64,000 nucleotides of DNA from Mesorhizobium amorphae CCNWGS0123. GTDB taxonomy: Bacteria > Pseudomonadota > Alphaproteobacteria > Rhizobiales > Rhizobiaceae. The translations under genes and the position numbers were made by a program. Under the pieces are notes generated by a model. That model was not told where the DNA came from. It searched no databases and worked only from the letters and a program-made list of their open reading frames with translations. The stretch is taken from contig NZ_CP015318.1 in the NCBI RefSeq assembly GCF_001686985.1, positions 4,152,001-4,216,000 of the forward strand. The letters are read 5' to 3'. Shown here in pieces: positions 52,539-60,902 of this stretch (its first letter is position 1; the number at the start of each line of letters is the position of its first letter).

Positions 52539-53875
52539 CTGGCCTTCTTCCCCCCGCGCAGCTTCGACTTCTTGATCAGGCCTTCATATTGATGCGCGAT
52601 CAGGTGGCCCTGAATCTGCGCCACCGTATCGAGCGTGACACTGACCACGATCAGAAGCGATGTGCCACCAAGGTAGAATGGTACGCCAGTCGCTGAAATC
52701 AGGAATTCGGGCAGCAGACACACCAGCACCAGGTAGATGGCGCCGACGACGGTGATGCGCGTGAGAACATAGTCAATGTAGTCGGCGGTGCGCTCGCCCG
52801 GACGGTAACCCGGGATGAAGCCCGAATGCTTCTTGAGCTGGTCGGCGGTGTCCTTCGGGTTGAAGACGATCGCCGTGTAGAAGAAGGCGAAGAACGCGAT
52901 CATCGCCGCATAGAACGCCATATAGAGCGGCTGGCCATGGCCGAGCGCCGCCAGGATGGTGCTTGCCCAGGCAGGCATGTTGGTGGTCTGCGAGAAGCCA
53001 GCGATCGTTGCCGGCAGCAGCAGCAGCGAGGAGGCGAAGATCGGCGGGATGACGCCCGACGTGTTGAGCTTCAACGGCAGATGCGAAGTGTCGCCCTGGA
53101 ACATGCGGTTGCCGACCTGACGCTTCGGATACTGGATCAGCAGGCGGCGCTGGGCGCGCTCGAAAAACACGATAAGCGCAATGACAACGATCGCCAGCAC
53201 GATGATCGCCAGGATGAGGCCGGTCGACAGTGCGCCGGTGCGGCCAAGTTCGAGCGTGCCGGAAATGGCGTGCGGCAGGCCGGCGACGATGCCGGAGAAG
53301 ATGATCAGCGAAATGCCGTTGCCGATGCCGCGCGCGGTGATCTGTTCGCCGAGCCACATCAGGAACATGGTGCCGCCGACCAGCGTGACGACGGTCGAGA
53401 TGCGGAAGAACATGCCGGGATCGTTGACGATGCCATTGCCGCCTTCCAGGCCGACCGAAATGCCATAGGCCTGCACCAGCGCCAAGAGCACGGTGCCGTA
53501 GCGCGTATACTGGTTGATGATCTTGCGGCCCTGCTCGCCTTCCTTCTTCAACGCCTCCAGCGACGGAATGACCGAGGTCATCAGCTGCATGATGATGGAG
53601 GCGGAGATGTAGGGCATGATGCCCAGCGCAAAGATCGCCATGCGCTGCACGGCGCCGCCGGCGAACATGTTGAACATGCCGAGCACGCCCTTGCTCTGCG
53701 AGGTGAAGGCCTGGGCGAAAGCGTCGGGATTGATGCCGGGAAGCGGGATGTAGGTACCGAGACGGTAGACGAGCAGCGCGCCGATGGTGAACCAGATGCG
53801 TTTCTTCAGGTCCTCCGCCTTGGCGAAGGCCGAAAAATTCAGATTCGAGGCTAGTTGTTCAGCAGCCGAAGCCAT
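52535..53875 (-). CDS. secY: Protein translocase subunit SecY
   Basis: A 446-residue integral membrane protein, the channel of the Sec translocase, with 10 helices. Visible marks include ASAAEQLASNLNFSAFAKAEDLKKRIWFT at the start, the plug region LGMFNMFAGGAVQRMAIFALGIMPYISASIIMQLM and GFIPGYRPGERTADYIDYVLTR near helix 8-9. The cytoplasmic loops binding SecA are conserved. It follows rplO after 193 bp, a spacer with a hairpin. Confidence 0.97.
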   Translation of the reverse strand: MASAAEQLASNLNFSAFAKAEDLKKRIWFTIGALLVYRLGTYIPLPGINPDAFAQAFTSQSKGVLGMFNMFAGGAVQRMAIFALGIMPYISASIIMQLMTSVIPSLEALKKEGEQGRKIINQYTRYGTVLLALVQAYGISVGLEGGNGIVNDPGMFFRISTVVTLVGGTMFLMWLGEQITARGIGNGISLIIFSGIVAGLPHAISGTLELGRTGALSTGLILAIIVLAIVVIALIVFFERAQRRLLIQYPKRQVGNRMFQGDTSHLPLKLNTSGVIPPIFASSLLLLPATIAGFSQTTNMPAWASTILAALGHGQPLYMAFYAAMIAFFAFFYTAIVFNPKDTADQLKKHSGFIPGYRPGERTADYIDYVLTRITVVGAIYLVLVCLLPEFLISATGVPFYLGGTSLLIVVSVTLDTVAQIQGHLIAHQYEGLIKKSKLRGGKKAR

Positions 53876-53971
53876 GCCTGATTCTCCGCTTGGTCACGCT
53901 CGATGGCCTGCCGCTCAGGCGGTGCGTGTCACCGAAGCTCACGAGATAAGCTCCGGACCTTGAACATGCAA

Positions 53972-53993
53972 GCGGCCGCGTTGACGCGGCCGC
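53972..53993. other. Hairpin in the rplO-secY spacer
   Basis: GCGGCCGCG and CGCGGCCGC form a perfect 9-bp stem around TTGA. Neither strand has a convincing T-run next to it, so it is not a clean terminator. In the minus-strand transcript it lies between the L15 stop and the SecY start. Confidence 0.6.
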
Positions 53994-54068
53994 CTTATTG
54001 ATCGGATCAAAGCGCGTTTCGAGGCAAAACCGAAGTCCGGCTCTTGCCGCTCGCGCTTCAAATCGCCG

Positions 54069-54542
54069 TTACTCGGCAGCTGCCTTTTCCGGCACCTTCA
54101 CCGAACCGCCGGCCTTCTCGATCTTCTCGATCGCGGCCTTGGAGGCACCGGCGACGTCAAAGGCGAGCTTCGCCTTCAGATCGCCGTCGGACAGCACGCG
54201 CACGCCGTCCTTGACGCGACGAATGACACCGGCGGCGACGAGGGCCTCGGCCGTCACGGTCGCCTTCGCATCGAGCTTCTTGGCGTCGATCGCGGCCTGG
54301 ATGCGGGCCAGCGACACGACGGTGAAGCTCTTGGCGAAGATGTTGTTGAAGCCACGCTTCGGCAGGCGCCGATAGAGCGGCATCTGGCCACCCTCGAAGC
54401 CGTTGACGGCAACGCCGGAGCGCGCCTTCTGGCCCTTGACGCCGCGACCGGCGGTCTTGCCCGAGCCGGAACCGATGCCACGGCCGAGACGCTTCTTGGA
54501 ATGCGTCGCGCCGTCCTTGTCACGCAGATCGTTGAGTTTCAT
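54069..54542 (-). CDS. rplO: 50S ribosomal protein L15
   Basis: A 157-residue L15. The start MKLNDLRDKDGATHSKKRLGRGIGSGSGKTAGRGVKGQKARSG is clear, and GFEGGQMPLYRRLPKRGF follows; only parts are quoted by pattern. The Ala/Lys-rich tail is somewhat longer than E. coli L15. It is in the spc operon after rpmD. Confidence 0.97.
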   Translation of the reverse strand: MKLNDLRDKDGATHSKKRLGRGIGSGSGKTAGRGVKGQKARSGVAVNGFEGGQMPLYRRLPKRGFNNIFAKSFTVVSLARIQAAIDAKKLDAKATVTAEALVAAGVIRRVKDGVRVLSDGDLKAKLAFDVAGASKAAIEKIEKAGGSVKVPEKAAAE

Positions 54543-54564
54543 CTTGCTTCTCCTGCGCTCTTGC

Positions 54565-54762
54565 TCAGCCCTCGTCCACGACGCGGACGAGATGCTGGAC
54601 GGCAGCGATCATGCCGCGCACGGAGGGCGTATCTTCCAGCGTGCGCTGCTTGTGCATCTTGTTGAGGCCGAGGCCGACCAGCGTCGCGCGCTGCTCCTTC
54701 GGCCGGCGGATCGGCGAACCGATCTGCTCGACGGTGATGGTCTTGGTTGCTTTCTTGGCCAT
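54565..54762 (-). CDS. rpmD: 50S ribosomal protein L30
   Basis: A 65-residue L30 with ITVEQIGSPIRRPKEQRATL and LNKMHKQRTLEDTPSVRGMI. The ATG at 54762 is preferred over a TTG two codons earlier since AGGGA lies at the right distance. It lies between rpsE and rplO in the spc operon. Confidence 0.96.
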   Translation of the reverse strand: MAKKATKTITVEQIGSPIRRPKEQRATLVGLGLNKMHKQRTLEDTPSVRGMIAAVQHLVRVVDEG

Positions 54763-54787
54763 GGTCAAAATCCCTGGTCAGCGTCGA

Positions 54788-55351
54788 CTATTCTTCGGTC
54801 GCGACGGCGGTGCCGCGGCGAGCCTGAAGGGTCGAATACTTGATGCCGCGCGCGGCAGCCACATCCTTCGGATGCATCTGGCTCTTCAGCGCGTCGAAGG
54901 TGGCGCGAACCATGTTGTACGGGTTCGACGAACCCATCGACTTGGCGACCACGTCATGCATGCCGAGCGTCTCGAAGACGGCGCGCATCGGGCCGCCGGC
55001 GATGATGCCGGTACCCTGCTTGGCAGCGCGCAGCAGCACGCGTCCAGCACCCCAGCGTCCCTCGACGTCGTGGTGCAGCGTACGGCCCGAGCGCAGCGGC
55101 ACGAAGATCATGTCGCGCTTGGCCGATTCGGTCGCCTTGCGGATCGCCTCCGGCACTTCGCGCGCCTTGCCGTGGCCGAAGCCGACGCGGCCCTTCTGGT
55201 CGCCGACGACGACGAGTGCTGCAAAACCGAAGCGACGGCCGCCCTTGACGACCTTGGCGACGCGGTTGATGTGGACGAGCTTGTCCACCATGCCATCGTC
55301 GCGCTCTTCGCGATCACGGCCGCGGCCGCCATCCCTACGTTCCTGTGCCAT
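54788..55351 (-). CDS. rpsE: 30S ribosomal protein S5
   Basis: A 187-residue S5. The first 25 residues are Arg/Asp-rich; the S5 double-stranded RNA-binding fold begins at about residue 23 (VDKLVHINRVAKVVKGGRRF). GTGIIAGGPMRAVFETLGM is the C-terminal-domain signature. The ATG at 55351 is chosen over a start ten codons upstream because it fits MAQERRD of relatives. It follows rplR. Confidence 0.97.
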   Translation of the reverse strand: MAQERRDGGRGRDREERDDGMVDKLVHINRVAKVVKGGRRFGFAALVVVGDQKGRVGFGHGKAREVPEAIRKATESAKRDMIFVPLRSGRTLHHDVEGRWGAGRVLLRAAKQGTGIIAGGPMRAVFETLGMHDVVAKSMGSSNPYNMVRATFDALKSQMHPKDVAAARGIKYSTLQARRGTAVATEE

Positions 55352-55428
55352 ATCCTGTTCCTTGTTTTTTTCCGGAAGCACGGTTGATGATGATATCCGG
55401 TGCCGCTTTGGTCACCGGGGGTGAAAAA

Positions 55429-55788
55429 CTAGAAGCTGAGCCCACCTTCGCGGGCAGCCTCGGCCAGCGCCTTGACGCGGCCGTGATAGATGTACGGGCC
55501 ACGGTCGAAGACGACTTCCTTGACGCCGGCCTTCGAAGCACGCTCGGCAATCAACTTGCCGATCGCGGCGGCGGCCGCGGTGTCGGCGCCGGTCTTGAGC
55601 GAACCCTTGAGGTCCTTCTCGAGCGTCGATGCCGCGGCGATGGTGTGGCCCTTGGCGTCGTCGATCACCTGGACATAGATGTTCTTCGACGTGCGGTGGA
55701 CCGAGAGCCGGGGGCGCTCGCCGGCGACCTTCTTGATCTGGCGGCGGACGCGCTGCGCACGGCGCTGCGTGGATTCCTTGGTACCCAT
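55429..55788 (-). CDS. rplR: 50S ribosomal protein L18
   Basis: A 119-residue L18. The segment RAQRVRRQIKKVAGERPRLS, SVHRTSKNIYVQVIDDAKG and VVFDRGPYIYHGRVKALAEA are characteristic, as is the 5S rRNA-binding basic N-terminus. It follows rplF by 88 bp and precedes rpsE. Confidence 0.97.
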   Translation of the reverse strand: MGTKESTQRRAQRVRRQIKKVAGERPRLSVHRTSKNIYVQVIDDAKGHTIAAASTLEKDLKGSLKTGADTAAAAAIGKLIAERASKAGVKEVVFDRGPYIYHGRVKALAEAAREGGLSF

Positions 55789-55876
55789 GGTGGTTCTTCC
55801 TTGCCTTCAAAAAACGGGGGCCGCCATGTGCGGTAGGCGAAAGCGCCTCCCGCGACCGCTCCCCGCGGCGTTACAC

Positions 55877-56410
55877 TTACTTCTTCTTGCCTTCCTTGCG
55901 GACGATCTTCTCGCCAGCGTAGCGCACGCCCTTGCCCTTGTAGGGCTCGGGACCGCGATACTCGCGGATCTCCGCGGCAACCTGGCCGACCATCTGCTTG
56001 TCGATGCCGGTCACGGTGATTTCCGTCGGCTTCGGCACGGTGATCGTGATGCCCTGCGGCGTCTCGTAGACGACGTCATGGCTGAAGCCAAGTGCCAGCT
56101 GCAGGTTCTTGCCCTGCATGGCGGCGCGGTAGCCGACGCCGGTGATCTCGAGCTTCTTCTCGAAACCGTCCTTGACGCCCTGCAGGATGTTGACGATCTG
56201 CGTGCGCGACATGCCCCACTTGGCGCGGGCGGTCTTGGTCTGGTCGCGCGGCTGGACGGCGATCTCGGTGCCTTCCATCTTGACCAGCACTTCGTCGTTC
56301 ACCACGAACTTCAGCTCGCCCTTGGGGCCCTTCGCCGTCACGGTCTGGCCGTTGACGGACGCGGTCACGCCCTGCGGCAGCGAAACGGGTTTCTTTCCAA
56401 TACGAGACAT
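55877..56410 (-). CDS. rplF: 50S ribosomal protein L6
   Basis: A 177-residue L6 with two similar domains. MSRIGKKPVSLPQGVTAS and the C-terminal RGPEPYKGKGVRYAGE signature are present; YRAAMQGKNLQLALGFSHDV lies between. It follows rpsH with an 89-bp spacer containing a degraded palindromic repeat. Confidence 0.97.
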   Translation of the reverse strand: MSRIGKKPVSLPQGVTASVNGQTVTAKGPKGELKFVVNDEVLVKMEGTEIAVQPRDQTKTARAKWGMSRTQIVNILQGVKDGFEKKLEITGVGYRAAMQGKNLQLALGFSHDVVYETPQGITITVPKPTEITVTGIDKQMVGQVAAEIREYRGPEPYKGKGVRYAGEKIVRKEGKKK

Positions 56411-56460
56411 TTTGTTGTCCTCGTCACTTCTCTTGGTTCAGGTTCCAGTTTCCGAGCGTT

Positions 56461-56494
56461 CCCGAAAACCGGATACCGCTTTCGATATCTCGTG
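56461..56494. repeat. Degraded palindromic repeat between rpsH and rplF
   Basis: CCCGAAAACCGGATACCGC, then TTTCGATATCTCGTGC, resembles the rhizobial element at 44611 (CCCGAAAA...TTTTCGG...TGC) with lost pairing in the right arm. The match is short and the assignment is uncertain. Confidence 0.35.
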
Positions 56495-56499
56495 CCAGA

Positions 56500-56898
56500 T
56501 CAGAAGATCTGGCAGAGGATTTCGCCGCCGACATTCTGCTCGCGCGCTTCGTGGTCGGCCATCACGCCCTTCGGAGTCGAAAGGATGGCGATGCCGAGGC
56601 CGTTGGCGACGTGCGGAATCGACTTGGCCGAAACGTAGACGCGGCGGCCAGGCTTCGAGACGCGGGCGATTTCGCGCACAACCGGCGCGCCGTCGAAATA
56701 CTTCAGCTCGATCTCGATTTCGGACTTGCCGTTGTCGAAGTCGGTCTGGCTGTAGTCGCGGATATAGCCTTCCGCCTTCAGCACGTCGAGGACGCGGGTA
56801 CGCAGGCGCGAGGCCGGCGTCGAAACGCTCGACTTCTTGCGGCCATAGGCGTTGCGGATGCGGGTCAGCATATCGCCGAGAGGATCGCTCAATGACAT
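56500..56898 (-). CDS. rpsH: 30S ribosomal protein S8
   Basis: A 132-residue S8. The start DPLGDMLTRIRNAYGRKKSS, EIELKYFDGAPVVREIARVS and the end GLGIAILSTPKGVMADHEA with EILCQIF are family features. It follows rpsN by 12 bp in the spc operon. Confidence 0.97.
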   Translation of the reverse strand: MSLSDPLGDMLTRIRNAYGRKKSSVSTPASRLRTRVLDVLKAEGYIRDYSQTDFDNGKSEIEIELKYFDGAPVVREIARVSKPGRRVYVSAKSIPHVANGLGIAILSTPKGVMADHEAREQNVGGEILCQIF

Positions 56899-56910
56899 GT
56901 TATGTCCTCC

Positions 56911-57216
56911 TTACCAGCTCGACTTGACCAGGCCCGGGATCTGGCCGTTATTGCCGAGATCACGAAGCGCGATGCGCGATACTTTGAGCTTGCGATAATA
57001 GGCGCGCGGACGGCCGGTGACTTCGCAGCGGTTGCGGATGCGGATCTTGGCCGAGTTGCGCGGCAGCGCCGCAAGCTTCAGCTGGGCGCGGAAGCGCTCC
57101 TCCATCGGCTTGGACTGATCCATGATGATGTCCTTCAGGACCTTGCGCTTGGCGGCATACTGGTCCGCAAGCTTCCGGCGCCTGTTGTTCTTCTCGACTG
57201 AGCTGGTCTTTGCCAT
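56911..57216 (-). CDS. rpsN: 30S ribosomal protein S14 (long, zinc-free form)
   Basis: A 101-residue S14 of the C-minus type, lacking the zinc-binding CXXC-CXXC of the 61-residue forms. The end NRCEVTGRPRAYYRKLKVSRIALRDL is characteristic. The ATG at 57216 is the normal start; the longer in-frame ORF overlaps rplE. It follows rplE by 26 bp. Confidence 0.96.
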   Translation of the reverse strand: MAKTSSVEKNNRRRKLADQYAAKRKVLKDIIMDQSKPMEERFRAQLKLAALPRNSAKIRIRNRCEVTGRPRAYYRKLKVSRIALRDLGNNGQIPGLVKSSW

Positions 57217-57242
57217 TTCAGATTTTTCCTTTTTCGCTGCCG

Positions 57243-57821
57243 TTACTGGCGGAAGGGGAAGTTGAAAGCCTTGAGCAATGCCCTGGCTTCGTCGTCCGTC
57301 TTCGCCGTCGTACAAACGATGACGTCCATGCCCCAGACCTGATCAACCTTGTCGTAGTTGATCTCCGGGAACACGATGTGTTCCTTGATGCCCATGGCGT
57401 AGTTGCCACGACCATCGAAGCTCTTCGGATTGAGTCCGCGGAAGTCGCGGACGCGCGGCAGCGCGATATTCACGAGACGGTCGAGGAACTCGTACATGCG
57501 TTCCTTGCGCAGCGTGACCTTGGCGCCGATCGGCATCTTCTCGCGGACCTTGAAGCCGGCGATCGAATTGCGGGCGCGGGTGACGACGGCCTTCTGGCCG
57601 GCGATCATCGCCAAGTCTTCGGCCGCGATCGAAGGCTTCTTCGAATCGCCGGTCGCTTCGCCGACGCCCATGTTCAGCACGATCTTGTCGATACGCGGAA
57701 CCTGCATCTCGTTCTCGTAGCCGAACTGCTCCTGCAGCGCCTTGCGGATGGTCTCGTTGTAGACCTGCTTGAGGCGCGGCGTGTTGGCGGCAGCCGCCTG
57801 CTTGGATTGAGCCTTAGCCAT
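57243..57821 (-). CDS. rplE: 50S ribosomal protein L5
   Basis: A 192-residue L5 that binds 5S rRNA. LKQVYNETIRKALQEQFGYENEMQVPRIDKIVLNMGVGE is near the N-terminus; GLKVREKMPIGAKVTLR-type and IVFPEINYDKVDQVWGMDVIV lie in the middle and near the end. The ATG at 57821 overlaps the rplX stop by 8 bp, suggesting coupling. The longer ORF is a rplX shadow. Confidence 0.97.
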   Translation of the reverse strand: MAKAQSKQAAAANTPRLKQVYNETIRKALQEQFGYENEMQVPRIDKIVLNMGVGEATGDSKKPSIAAEDLAMIAGQKAVVTRARNSIAGFKVREKMPIGAKVTLRKERMYEFLDRLVNIALPRVRDFRGLNPKSFDGRGNYAMGIKEHIVFPEINYDKVDQVWGMDVIVCTTAKTDDEARALLKAFNFPFRQ

Positions 57822-58128
57822 TGATGACTTCTCCCGAGCGCTTGGCGACGCGCACCTTCTTGCCGTCCTTCTGGAAGATGAAACCGACGCGGGTCGGTTT
57901 GCCATCCTTGGGGTCGGCCAGCGCGATGTTCGACAGCTGGATCGGCGCTTCCTTGGTGATGATCCCGCCCTCTTGGGACTGGGACTGCTTCTGGTGACGA
58001 CGGATCATGTTGACGCCGCGCACCAGCGCGGTGTCGTCCTTCGGCTGCACCGAGAGGACTTCGCCCGAACGGCCCTTGTCCTTGCCGGCCAGCACGACGA
58101 CCTTGTCGCCTTTTCTAATCTTTTGCAT
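57814..58128 (-). CDS. rplX: 50S ribosomal protein L24
   Basis: A 104-residue L24. The KOW motif MQKIRKGDKVVVLAGKDKGRSGEVL opens the protein, and MIRRHQKQSQSQEGGIITKEAPI follows. It ends inside the rplE start region. It initiates assembly of the 50S 5' domain. Confidence 0.97.
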   Translation of the reverse strand: MQKIRKGDKVVVLAGKDKGRSGEVLSVQPKDDTALVRGVNMIRRHQKQSQSQEGGIITKEAPIQLSNIALADPKDGKPTRVGFIFQKDGKKVRVAKRSGEVING

Positions 58129-58140
58129 TGGTCCGGCTCC

Positions 58141-58509
58141 TTACAGCACTTCAGGCGCGAGCGAGATGATCTTCATGTGGTTCTTGGCGCGGAGTTCGCG
58201 CGGAACCGGTCCGAAGATACGCGTGCCGATCGGCTCTTTCTTGTTGTCGACGAGAACGGCCGCGTTCTTGTCGAAACGGATCACGCTGCCGTCCGGGCGG
58301 CGGATGTCCTTGGCCGTGCGAACCACGACCGCCTTCATCACATCGCCCTTCTTCACGCGGCCGCGCGGAATGGCTTCCTTGATCGACACCACGATGATGT
58401 CGCCCACGGAAGCGTATTTCCGCTTCGAGCCGCCCAGCACCTTGATGCACATGACACGACGAGCGCCGGAATTATCCGCGACGTCGAGGTTTGTTTGCAT
58501 CTGAATCAT
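58141..58509 (-). CDS. rplN: 50S ribosomal protein L14
   Basis: A 122-residue L14, length exactly as in most bacteria. MIQMQTNLDVADNSGARRVMCIKVLGGSKRKYA and the end IISLAPEVL are typical. It is placed between rpsQ and rplX in the spc operon. Confidence 0.98.
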   Translation of the reverse strand: MIQMQTNLDVADNSGARRVMCIKVLGGSKRKYASVGDIIVVSIKEAIPRGRVKKGDVMKAVVVRTAKDIRRPDGSVIRFDKNAAVLVDNKKEPIGTRIFGPVPRELRAKNHMKIISLAPEVL

Positions 58510-58581
58510 GACTGGCCGCCTTCTTCTCTTCTTAACGGGACGGGTTCTTCACCCCTCCCCGGTCTGTCCAAAATTCGTTTG

Positions 58582-58821
58582 TTACGCCTGGTCCGAGGCC
58601 ACGACGATCCAGCGCTTGTCCTTGGAAATCGGCTTCGATTCCTGGATGAACACCTGATCGCCGACCTTGTGGGCGTTGTTCTCGTCGTGCGCCTTGTACT
58701 TCTTGGTCATGCGCACGGTCTTCTTCATCACGGGATGCGTGAAGCGCCGTTCGACCTTGACGACAACCGTCTTCTCGTTCTTGTCGCTGACGACGGTGCC
58801 CTGCAGAATGCGCTTTGGCAT
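58582..58821 (-). CDS. rpsQ: 30S ribosomal protein S17
   Basis: A 79-residue S17. LQGTVVSDKNEKTVVVKVERRF and HPVMKKTVRMTKKYKAHDE match the OB-fold family. A 72-bp spacer separates it from rplN. It follows rpmC by 11 bp. Confidence 0.97.
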   Translation of the reverse strand: MPKRILQGTVVSDKNEKTVVVKVERRFTHPVMKKTVRMTKKYKAHDENNAHKVGDQVFIQESKPISKDKRWIVVASDQA

Positions 58822-58832
58822 GGTTTTCGTCC

Positions 58833-59033
58833 TTAAGCCTTCTTGGCCGCGGATTTTTCCGCAGCGATGGTCTTGATGCGCGCAATGTCCTTGCGGACCT
58901 GCCTCACGCGCGCGGTCTTCTCGAGCTGGCCGGTGGCCTTCTGGAAGCGCAGGTTGAACTGCTCCTTCTTCAGGCTGGCCAAATCGTCGGTCAGCTGGTC
59001 CTGGGTCTTGGTCCGGATGTCTTCGGCTTTCAT
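58833..59033 (-). CDS. rpmC: 50S ribosomal protein L29
   Basis: A 66-residue L29 with LASLKKEQFNLRFQKATGQLEKTARVRQVRKDIARIKT, the two-helix hairpin. The ATG at 59033 is the normal start (MKAEDIRTKT); the longer ORF is part of the rplP 3' end in another frame. It docks near the peptide exit tunnel. Confidence 0.96.
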   Translation of the reverse strand: MKAEDIRTKTQDQLTDDLASLKKEQFNLRFQKATGQLEKTARVRQVRKDIARIKTIAAEKSAAKKA

Positions 59034-59046
59034 GATCAGCCCGTCC

Positions 59047-59460
59047 TTATTCTGCGATGCGCTGTACGAAGCGCGTCCTGACCGAGAGCTTGGCCGCGCC
59101 GAGACGCAGCGCCTCACGGGCGGTTTCTTCGTTGACGCCGTCGATCTCGAACATGATGCGGCCCGGCTTGACGCGCGCCGCCCAGTAATCGACCGCGCCC
59201 TTGCCCTTGCCCATGCGGACTTCGGTCGGCTTCGAAGTGACCGGCACGTCCGGGAAAATACGGATCCAGACGCGGCCGGCGCGCTTCATCTCGCGGGTGA
59301 TCGCGCGGCGGGCCGCCTCGATCTCGCGCGCGGTGACGCGGTTCGGCTCAAGCGCCTTCAGCCCGAAACCGCCGAAATCCAGGTTGGTGCCGCCCTTGGC
59401 GGTACCATGGATGCGGCCCTTGAACTGCTTGCGGAACTTTGTGCGCTTTGGCTGCAGCAT
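59047..59460 (-). CDS. rplP: 50S ribosomal protein L16
   Basis: A 137-residue L16. MLQPKRTKFRKQFKGRIHG, ITREMKRAGRVWIRIFPD and MGKGKGAVDYWAARVKPG are family signatures. The arginine-hydroxylation loop is conserved. It follows rpsC by 27 bp. Confidence 0.98.
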   Translation of the reverse strand: MLQPKRTKFRKQFKGRIHGTAKGGTNLDFGGFGLKALEPNRVTAREIEAARRAITREMKRAGRVWIRIFPDVPVTSKPTEVRMGKGKGAVDYWAARVKPGRIMFEIDGVNEETAREALRLGAAKLSVRTRFVQRIAE

Positions 59461-59487
59461 CGTTCTAACTCCAAATTCCTAAATGTC

Positions 59488-60216
59488 TCAGGCGTTTTCG
59501 CGACGGCGACCGCGTTCGCGCTCGCCACCACCACCGCCATGCGAATGATCGCCCTCGGTGGCGCGGCGCTCCGAAGCCATCGGGTCGTGCTCGAGGATCT
59601 CGCCCTTGAACACCCAGACCTTGACGCCGCAGATGCCATAGGCGGTGTTCGCCTCGGCCGTACCGTAGTCGACGTCGGCGCGCAGCGTATGCAGCGGCAC
59701 GCGGCCTTCGCGGTACCATTCCATGCGCGCGATTTCAGCGCCGCCCAGACGTCCCGAGCAGTTGATGCGGATGCCTTCGGCACCGAGGCGCATCGCCGAC
59801 TGCACCGCGCGCTTCATGGCGCGGCGGAACGCGATACGGCGCTCGAGCTGCTGGGCGATCGACTGGGCGACCAGCGTCGCGTCGATCTCGGGCTTGCGCA
59901 CCTCGACGATGTTGAGGTGCGTCTCGGACTTCGTCATCTCCATCAGCTTCTTGCGAAGCTTCTCGATGTCGGCGCCCTTCTTGCCGATGATCAGGCCCGG
60001 ACGCGCCGCATGGATGGTGACGCGGCACTTCTTGTGCGGACGCTCGATCACGACCTTCGAGATCGCGGCCTGCTTGAGTTCCTTCTCAAGATACTTGCGG
60101 ATCTTGATGTCCTCATGCAGCAGCTGGCCGTATTCGCCGGTGTTCGCGAACCAGCGCGAATCCCAGGTACGGTTGATGCCGAGACGCAGCCCGATCGGAT
60201 TGACTTTCTGGCCCAT
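59488..60216 (-). CDS. rpsC: 30S ribosomal protein S3
   Basis: A 242-residue S3. A KH domain (VTIHAARPGLIIGKKGADIEKLRK) follows an N-terminal domain beginning MGQKVNPIGLRLG. The C-terminal tail is rich in His, Gly, Arg and Glu. Its start shares one base with the rplV stop (TAATG). It forms part of the mRNA entry site. Confidence 0.98.
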   Translation of the reverse strand: MGQKVNPIGLRLGINRTWDSRWFANTGEYGQLLHEDIKIRKYLEKELKQAAISKVVIERPHKKCRVTIHAARPGLIIGKKGADIEKLRKKLMEMTKSETHLNIVEVRKPEIDATLVAQSIAQQLERRIAFRRAMKRAVQSAMRLGAEGIRINCSGRLGGAEIARMEWYREGRVPLHTLRADVDYGTAEANTAYGICGVKVWVFKGEILEHDPMASERRATEGDHSHGGGGGERERGRRRENA

Positions 60217-60605
60217 TATGCGGCCTCCCCTTTTTCCTCGACTTCACGAACGACGATCGTGAGGTGCGAGAACGGCTTCTCGATACGGCTGGCGCGACCA
60301 CGGCCACGGGCATGGAACCGCTTCATGACGATCGACTTGCCGACATAGGCTTCCGCCACGATCAGCGCATCGACGTCGAGGTCGTGGTTGTTTTCCGCGT
60401 TGGCGATTGCCGATTCCAGCGTCTTCTTGACCGTGCCGGAAATCCGCTTGGCCGAGAATTCGAGGTCGGAAAGCGCTGTCGCGACCTTCTTGCCGCGGAT
60501 CAGCGCGGCAACCAGGTTCAGCTTCTGCGGGCTGATACGGATCGTGCGCAGAACGGCGCGCGCTTCGTTGTCAGCAAGCCTGCGCGGAGCTTTGGCCTTG
60601 CCCAT
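60216..60605 (-). CDS. rplV: 50S ribosomal protein L22
   Basis: A 129-residue L22. AVLRTIRISPQKLNLVAALIRGKK and the tunnel beta-hairpin region (AYVGKSIVMKRFHARGRGRASRIEKPFSHLTIVV) are present. The extended loop reaches the exit tunnel. It starts 2 bp after rpsS. Confidence 0.98.
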   Translation of the reverse strand: MGKAKAPRRLADNEARAVLRTIRISPQKLNLVAALIRGKKVATALSDLEFSAKRISGTVKKTLESAIANAENNHDLDVDALIVAEAYVGKSIVMKRFHARGRGRASRIEKPFSHLTIVVREVEEKGEAA

Positions 60606-60607
60606 GA

Positions 60608-60886
60608 TTATTTCCTCTTCGCCTTCTTATCCGCGCCGTGACCGTAATAGGTCCGGGTCGGAGCGAATTCACCGAACTTGTGACCGACCATGTCCTCGTT
60701 CACGGAGACGGGAACATGCTTCTGGCCGTTGTAGACACCGAAGGTGAAGCCGACGAACTGCGGCAGGATGGTGGAGCGGCGGCTCCACATCTTGATCACC
60801 TCATTGCGACCACCTTCACGAACCTTGTCCACCTTCTTGAGAAGGTAGCCGTCGATGAAGGGGCCTTTCCAAATAGAACGAGTCAC
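60608..60886 (-). CDS. rpsS: 30S ribosomal protein S19
   Basis: A 92-residue S19. MTRSIWKGPFIDGYLLKKV, IKMWSRRSTILPQFVGFTF and the VNEDMVGHKFGEFAPTRTYYGH end match the family. It follows rplB by 16 bp. Confidence 0.98.
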   Translation of the reverse strand: MTRSIWKGPFIDGYLLKKVDKVREGGRNEVIKMWSRRSTILPQFVGFTFGVYNGQKHVPVSVNEDMVGHKFGEFAPTRTYYGHGADKKAKRK

Positions 60887-60902
60887 TTGGCGTTACCTCT
60901 TC

